64,000 nucleotides of DNA from Isoetes taiwanensis (Eukaryota > Streptophyta > Lycopodiopsida > Isoetales > Isoetaceae). Position 1 is the first letter of the stretch. Each line of letters begins with the position of its first letter. Where the stretch lies: positions 24,689,584-24,753,583 of the forward strand of contig JAJEKV010000005.1 in NCBI GenBank assembly GCA_021234155.1. The letters run 5' to 3'. This document shows, one piece after another, positions 23,401 to 32,400 of the stretch. A program made the position numbers and the translations under genes. The notes under the pieces were generated by a model, which saw only the letters and a list, made by a program, of their open reading frames with translations, was not told the DNA's origin and ran no database searches.

Positions 23401-26400
23401 CAGGAAGAGATGTTAAGCGGGTGTGTGCTGCAACCTTTCGAAAAATTGAAGAAAGCTCCTTTAACATGCTTGCAGGTGAGAGATGCAAATCTGGAAATGC
23501 GGGTATAACTGGATCATTCTGCAAAGAAACAAGTTAAGATTTTAACAACAATTTAGCAACATAAAGCAGAGAAATATATTTTTAATATTTTATGCACATT
23601 GTTAGGGATTTTGCTTTCAGTTTAAATAGAAATTGAAAAATCATGCACGATACTTGGAATATGAATTTCTTTCTTGGCAACCATGAGATAACTCACATCC
23701 CCTACTGAGAATATGCATGATCGGCTTGAAGAGACACTTTGTAATATAATGACATGAAATCATTGATGTCTTATTCGGCTTCCTTTGCGCAGCTTTTTCT
23801 GTACTATTTATTAGCAGAAAGAGAGTAAAGGAAATAAACTGTTTAAAAACCTTGTTTATTCCATTCTCCACCAAATTGTCGACCAAATGGATATTTTAGA
23901 AGGAGAATTTCCTGAACATTTCGGCTGATGGTTTTATTATAAGACCTGGTTATCTGTATATTGACCTCCCAAATAAGGTAAAAAGACATGATATCATTGA
24001 TGCCTTATTCGGCTTCCTGTGAGCAGCCTGCTTTTGCTGTACTACTTATTAGCAGAAAAAGAGTAAAGGAAATAAACTATTAAGAAAACTTGTTTATTCC
24101 ATTCTCCACTGAGTTGCCGACCAAATGGATATAAAGAGAATTCCCCGAACATTTTGGCTGATCTTTTTATTATAAAACCTGATCTTTACCTCCCAAATAA
24201 GGTAAAGTTCTCAATCGGGCAGTTCAGGCAGTTCAGTTGGAACCGAAAATGCACTTTATATCATTTGGACATGGTGGAGGTTTCATCTTTACCTGCCCTA
24301 CATGTTATAATATAAGAGGAAGATATCATTGTCTTTCCAGGCACCCAACAACCTTGCAGCAGCTCATGAAGTACCATGGCCATACATGAGCTTACTCAGA
24401 GTGAAGGAATGAACCCAGTGACAGAAGCAGCATCAGTCCCAAAAAGTCGGAAGGAAGGAAGGTTATATTAACGTCTACGAAAGACCTCTTGGGTCTATGA
24501 GACCATTTTATACAGCAATCATGTGCACCTAGGGGCGCATTTGCAGCCTCCTAGAGATGTTACATAACAATGAAAAAAAGAAAAACTAAACTATGAAGTC
24601 ATGAAGTTGTCTTCTTGGCCACTGGTTCAAAGTACGAAGTGATGTCGGACTTGTTTTCTCTTTGAAAGGACTGCTTATGTTTGTCCTTTACAGCCCGCTT
24701 TCTTCTTCTTGACACTTTCATGGATATCCCTCTTGGGACCAGATTAGGGGGTCCAGGAAGGGGACCTGACTTCCGTTTATTATCATTACCCCCTCCAATG
24801 AAAAAGAGAGTGATCTGCCTTTGTGTAAGGTCACTTCCTTGTCTATCTCTCCCACCAGCCTGCTCCTTCAACAGATTTCTTCTATGAACAGTCATTTGGT
24901 GGAGGAAAAGAGTTATACATTTCTGGTCTTCACATCTGATGAGTTTTGACAGGGAGGTAGGTTCGCGAAACAAGCAATGAAACCTGCCCCGTATCTCATA
25001 ATAGACTGGACATGTAAAGATGAAGTGTTCCTCAGATTCAATTGCATTCAAATGGCACAATCTGCAAACCCTCTTTGTCCGCTCAACTTTAGGTCTAATC
25101 GCCCGGCCAGCCTCAATCTCAAGCTGATGAGACTAGACCCTGAACTGACCAATAGCATGCCTCACTTTATGTGCGAGGTGAATATTCAAATATCCTGGCC
25201 GTTCGATGAGACCATCTTCACTGATCTCAAGGAAATTTATCTTTGTAGAATTGCATTTTGCTGGGAAGATCCATTGGAGTTAACCATGTCCTTGATATGT
25301 ATGAAAGTTCCAGATCGTGCCGGATGAGCTGATTCTTATCTTTTTGAAGTCTCTTTTAGCTTTGGGATTTACAGCAGTAGTAGCTGCAGCCATGTTATAT
25401 TGGAAAGGACGCAGGATTTTGCAAACCAAATCCCAAAGAGACAGCCCATTGCGATGCCTTTGCATACCAACATTCTTGGACTCCCTTTTCAGCCAACCTT
25501 TTTGAAGACTTGAGGACAATCCATGGAAGCCTGCTTTGACCTTTCTGCGACGCCCCCAAAACGGAAATTACTTCATTCTTCGTTGTTGATGATGAATCGC
25601 AACAAATGGACGGTTCCCAAAAGAAAAGTAAACCTCATGATATCAGAGTGATATTGACAACCTCTAAAAAATAAAACTGGCAGCAAAACAGAAGCACAAA
25701 CAGTCTTTTCTGAAGAGGAAACGTGGTAGGAAACAAAAGAAGACCAAACGCTGATATCAGAGGGCTAAGATGGCAATTGGAACATCTAACTCAGAATTTT
25801 ATAATTGAAGTTTGATTGGACGTTTTAGGTATTAAATATTTAATGCCTTGGAGGCTGTCACCCTCCTTGCAACTCCATAATTCTTTCCAGTCTCATAGAC
25901 CCTATCCCTATGGGGTCTCCAAATAGATGTTTGATAGATCTTTCTTTCTTCTTCCTTTCCTCCAGTTGCATTCACAATTTCACAATGATAGACTCAAGTT
26001 CATTAGAAAATTGGAAAATGTGAACAAGTATTTAGGAACAAATCTGAATATTAAAGCATTTCCTTGTTATGTGTTCTCATAAGCATTTAAATATATGCAT
26101 CAAAAAATACATCACTGGTCAATGTTCCAAAACATTTTTAGTGTATCCCATTTTCACATGCACCTCGTTGCCAAGACCTCGGCTGTTTTCTACTATAGCT
26201 TGCCTGATAGAACTATTTGTTGTGTGTCTCATTTTCACATGCAGCTCACCAAGACCTAAGCTATAAATAAAGAACTAAGAACAATTAACCTGGACAATCA
26301 TTCCACTTCCTAAGAATGACACATATTTTATCATCAGCATCCCGGAAGATTTACCCGGAAGATGCGGATCAGTCTGTTCAGCTTGACTTTCTTGAAAATT

Positions 26401-29400
26401 GTCTCTCCTTCCTTCTCCGACGATGTAGCCAGAACAACTAGGACTGGCAAAACCCTAAGTAATATATGCCTCTCTGAAAACAATAATATGTTTTCTGATG
26501 CTTCTAATGACTCCAAACAAAATAGCATAAGCACCTGCAGCAGATCTTCGACACTTACCACCATTTAAAACATATGTAAGTTAAAGAAAGTGCAACGAAT
26601 GAACAAAAAATCAGGATAGTTAGAACTCGAGATAGCCTTCAGCCAGAAAAGGATACTTATTCACACGAAATAATTCCACTTGTATATTTAGCAGTATTGC
26701 CCATCTTGTGCTCAAGAATATCTGCCACACAACATAGCACAAAATGAGCGATGGTTTCTTCTTATCATGCAAATCCAGACAAACTTAGAGGTTAAGACCT
26801 GTAAATCGTCTAATTCTTCTCTCATGGAATCAGTGTCCGGCCATTGTGCACTAACTTGAGTGAATGTTCTGCAAGGAAAGAAGAGATGCATAAGCTCTGC
26901 CCTACTTGTTCTATTTCTCTAAACAGTAACCATGTACTCTCCTCTATCTGGCTGATCCTACTTTGTCGGGTTACCAACAGCCTAAAATCCTGCATCTTAT
27001 CCCTTCAATGAATCTTTACTCCTTCCATCTACCGACAAGTTTAAGTGCACTAAGGAAGGATTAGGGCCCAAAATCCCAAGCCTTATTACTACCCCTCCTT
27101 ATCCAGCTTCCAGGCCAATAGATGATGTGCTTAAGTCGCTTTCTCGATAATTTCACACATGCTCGTACCAAGTTCTTAAATGTTGCTCGAATCTAATAAC
27201 AAATATGCAATAAATGAATGCTAGCTTGTGTACAGCAATAACAGTACCCGGACTACAACTTACTTGACTGCACCAACTTCAATCAGGAACTCCATTAAGT
27301 TAATGTTTTGCTAGCCCCTTTTATTTGACATGCTGGTAAAACCAGCACCTATATATGGATCACAAATCTGGGGACTTGATTTACAAGCTGGCATATGATC
27401 TCAATTAGAAAGGCTTCAAATATCTCTTCCCAGATGCCTCATGATATACTACTTGCTGAATTCAATGCTAAACCCTTGCAACTTAAAGTAGCCTTCCAGA
27501 TAGTGTCCTATTTATAGAATTTCAGCAATATACAAGACAGCCAAAGAGAATCCCTTCACTGGCTTATATTTCATCAAAAGCCCTGGCTGATCAAGGTAGA
27601 CTTGTGTTGGTTTTCAAAAAATAGAGAAATGGCTTAGCATCATTGATATGGTCTGTGGGGTATGGGATAAAGCCTGGAAAGGTTGGGGCCCATTGGGTAA
27701 AGATTTCCATGAAGGATCCGCCCTTTTGGTGTGTTGGTTACCACTAGGGGCTTTAGTGTGTAACAATCATGAGATTTCTAATGAGTAATATCCTGCCTTT
27801 TTGATGTAACTTAAGGAAGCCTAATCTGAAATTCACTCAGCAGATCAATGACAGATGCGCTATGATTTGCAGCATCTTTAGTCTCAAACATGTGGGTAAT
27901 CCTGCCACAGAATTGTCCATTAAAAGAAAATCTTATAACAGGAACTTCTTGAACGCTTGAGCTGATGGTTTCATTATTTGGATATCGATCTTCCGAACAA
28001 AACGAGACACTCGATGGAACAAGTTAGAGTATCGTCTTTTCTAGCTGGAGATTGAGATCTGCCTAGTATATCATAAAAGAAAGATATTATTGCATCTTCA
28101 GAGATCCCACATCTTTGTACCAGCTCATGAGGTACTGGTCAACTTAAGAAGTACTATTACCCTTCAGTGCGTAGCTCAATTTGAACTTTCTTTTAAATGG
28201 AGAAGTATACTCATATAAATAGATAATGTGTGCCCAAAAGGTCCAAGACACATAGAGGCAATATTTTTTTCTAAGCTAAGGATGAGGTGCACCAGTGTCA
28301 ATTCCTTTTCCCATATTTTTTCATAGCAATGTCCATTTCATGAAATTCTTGATCCATTGGATAGCTAGAGCTTTCCATAAAAGTCAGTTTAGGACACCCA
28401 TGCTGGCACACTTGGGAGGTTAGAGTTCTAATCAAATTCATATTCTGAGCACTTAAGTATCCAGGTCCGCAAGCCCTGATGACAGGGTAATCAAGGACTC
28501 AATAAGGAAAAGGAAGTCACCTGATCCTTAGGGTTACATTAGCATTGTCCAAGAAATAAAGGAATCAGCAGCAGAAAAACATAAACAGACCTTCCAGAAC
28601 AGAAGAGCCTTTCCAGAACAGCACCTATTTTAGTGGTGGATAGGACACTCCCACCATGCTAAATATCCTGAGACTGATTTTGACTCACTCTTTCTTAGAA
28701 TACAACTCAGATTAAGTTGATGCCCTCCTTTTAGGGTTTTAAGTACCGTATATATTTGGTCTCATAGAACCTATGGCTCTTTTAGTAAGCATTAATAAGC
28801 TTTCTTGCGTCCATTTTTGCTTTCTGTCTGATACGTATGATCTGTGTGGACAGTGTAATAAATTGTTACGTTGGGAAATAGCATACACTAACCTCTTGTA
28901 CCAGGAAAAGTCATTTGGTATACTAGCTTTTGCATTTTTCAAGTGATCAAGTTGAATAAGTACATCAAGTAATTTCAGAATACACCTGAAGCATAAAAAT
29001 AGCATGTATGTAAAACATGTTACTAAATGCAGATAAAACATGTCATCAGCATAACGTTAAGCAATATACCATATATGCGTTATGGTTGGACCATTGATTC
29101 TTCTTTCAGGACGACTAAAACGCTGCATGTTTCCTGCCAGCTATTGTAGTTTACAGGAGGTATGTTAACAAGATTATCAATAATAGTAACCAAACACATA
29201 AAGATGAGCAAGAAAAAAAAAAACCCACTGATGCCCGAATGAACATTCACAAAATGTGGAGTACATACCAATTAACTTAGCAGAAGGAGCTGCAAAGTGC
29301 AGGCACTCATTGTTTTGCCTTGCGTTGCTTTTATTTCCTTTCTAGCTTCCAAATAATTGTGCTAGAGCAGAAAGAGAGTTGCAAGAAGATTGAGGCACAT

Positions 29401-32400
29401 GACTTGTAATGTCTCTTCCTAACAATCTAACAAACTAATTTGGCTTATCCAATACATGCACAGTGACACGTATCAACCGTCTAACTATCTAGACTAACCA
29501 CTGACACTTTAGTTTATCTACTCTAATACTCCACTTTGAACTAATCAGCTTATCTTGGATCACTCCCAATTCTCCCCTTTAAACCGGTTCTCATCTTGGC
29601 TTAATACATATAATCCAAGTCATCATTTGCTATAGACAAGTTGAAAAGATCATCTGCCATCCTCAAGCCACATTGTCTACTTCTTGACTCTTCGTTTCAG
29701 CTTGTGCTTCCTTTCTGACATCTCTTCTCAGAGTCTTTGGCAATATGTCAAATTTATGACAGAAGTAGTCAACTTTAGACAAGGGCTCTTCTAAGAAAAG
29801 CAACTTAGTTCCTATATTCTCCCATTTAAGTATTATCTAAACTTGCAACAATTTCATGTGAGCCAACTAAATCCAAAAATCCTATCTTGCTGCTCACTGA
29901 TCCGTAGGCTGATGATAAGCCTGGCTCTCCCCTTCATCATATCGACTATGCTGATGCTATATATCGAAGCCTTCATGCTTCCATCTGCTTAAGAAACTCA
30001 CTATGGATTGAAAATTAGCAAACATTGCAGTTTTTATCTTCTCCTCCATGAAGCTTTGTGTTCCATACCTTTCCTTGGTTGAGAAAGGGAGCGACATTAA
30101 TAGGGTAACACAAAAGCACAGGCAATCATTTCAAAAAAGGAGACATGGCAATAAGGGACCAAAAGCTGACACGCCACAAGCAGTGAGAACAAAAAGGAAA
30201 TGACCTAATTTTGTAGTAGTGCATTGCTATGGAAAAATGTAAATGCGTTTGTACCATGTCGTGATTAACATATGATGGCGTTGCACCATATAATAATTTT
30301 CTCCAGGGCCAAACCACAGCCAAACCACATGTCAATAAGATTACAAGTAAAATGCAAGGATCGTACAAGGTTCATTATGAAGGGCATAGCGGAGTCCCAA
30401 TGTCTTGTAGATACAGTCAGAAAATTCAAGCAGCTAGCAATCTCAGTGTCAGTTGCAATTGAAAAACCAAGATGAGACTTCATAAATCGGGATGAGAATG
30501 TCGTGATAATATGTCACATTCAAGCAATCTATTAAAACATGACACATTCGTTGATGCTCAAACCTATGTTAGAGTGATTAAATAGCATATGGACTATTCC
30601 CTGGAGCCAATTTATATCTGTTTTTGTCTATTTATATAGTTATATTAAATGCTGAGGAGGGGGGTGCCCTTTTAACAGGTCTAGATGTTGTATTTACCTG
30701 GACTCATAGGTCTTTAGTACATCTTAATAAAGTCTCTCTTTATTAAGGACTTTCTTGAAGGGCAATTATTGAAGGAGAATTCTTTCTTCTTTTATGGGCA
30801 ACCCTGAAAATTGTATCTGCATACTACATATCTGGGGCTGGAGTTCTCATGTCCCCTTTCCAGATGATAAAGTGCTGCCGAAGCTACGATTGTATAAGGA
30901 TATACTTCTCTTGCCCAGTTGAAGAAACAGTGCTTTCAAATGCACTTTCAGAACACCATACAACACTCCTTTTATTTGGCATGCTGGTAAAACCTGCAGC
31001 TCAAGATGGATCACAAATTTGAGGAGTGGATTTGCAAGTGGTCGAATGGCCTCCATTAGGGAATCTCACCTATAAAATGACCAAAAGTAAGCCCTTGGTG
31101 CCTCACGATATAATGCTTGTTGCCTTATAGCTTGAAGTGGCTCCCCAAGCATTGCCTATTATTACATAAATTATGCCACTTGGGGCTCATGTCCCATCAA
31201 AAGCTTTTGCTGATCAAGGTAGGATGGCCTACTGGTTTTCAAAAACAGTTAAGATGTTTAATTCTCTTAGAAGACTAAAATACCTCCATTTCCTAACTTA
31301 ACAGCGCCAATTAAAACTGAGCAGGCACCTACCGACAGATATAAATCACTACTTGCCATATTGGCATCTGCGTACAAATTTAAATTCCGACTTCTTCCCA
31401 TGCTTATAAATACCCATTTTGGTACTATGGCAACACTATAGACAGGATGGTGCTGAACATACACAACATCCCAACCGCAGAGGTTATATCAGGCCTTCTA
31501 CTAGACATATAATAAGTGCTACAACCAAAACCTATAGAGAGTGGGAACTGCACCAAAATCGTTAGGTTCCAAGCTCAATCTCGGCCCTGGGTCATAAGGA
31601 TATGCTACTTGCTGCCGTCCAGAATTCCAGAAACGGTAAGAAAAAGCAAGGTATCTCCTACAAAGAATGCAGTCTATCTAGAAGTGTTAAATATGTGGAA
31701 GATGGGGAGTGTCATAAGGATTAAAATATAATAGAACCAAGTCAGTGTGCATTTGTTTAGCCAACATAATTTGCCATATTCTAGTGGAATCATTTTAGCT
31801 TGCCCTTTTTTAGTCCATTAGCCTATCTTTAATTAACAGCTACAAATGTGGTACAATCTCATCATGTGGCCCCAAGTACTCATTTACATGAGAAATCAAA
31901 CTCTTATACCTTTGATGCTGCAATTGCTTGCCAACGCTGAATTTCGCGAAGACGTCCAATTTCTAAGTCGAGAACTTGGTAAGTCTCTAGATACAAGTCT
32001 GCTTGGCTCTGCTTCATAGCATCTGGAAGCTATATGAAAAAACTCAAGTGGTTAACCAACTCTTTTGATATTATTGCGATAAATGAGTTAACTCAAATAG
32101 CACTCATGGCCATTTGGTTTTCTGATGCTCTTGTAGGCTAAGAAACATATTTACACAGTGCATTAGGGCAATCTGATGAAGGTTTACAGGCTCTTAATGT
32201 TTAGAAATCTTTGAAGTGCAGAATAAGTCTATAGGTATTTCATAGTGGTCGAAACACCTACGCCAATCTATAAATATTTGCTAATATTCTGAACTTTATC
32301 ATATAAATATATTCAAGCATTTTTATGTTACGATATTTATATTGCATTTGGCAACCAATGCACTATCATCCTAGGATGATTCAAAGGTAAACAGTTGTTC

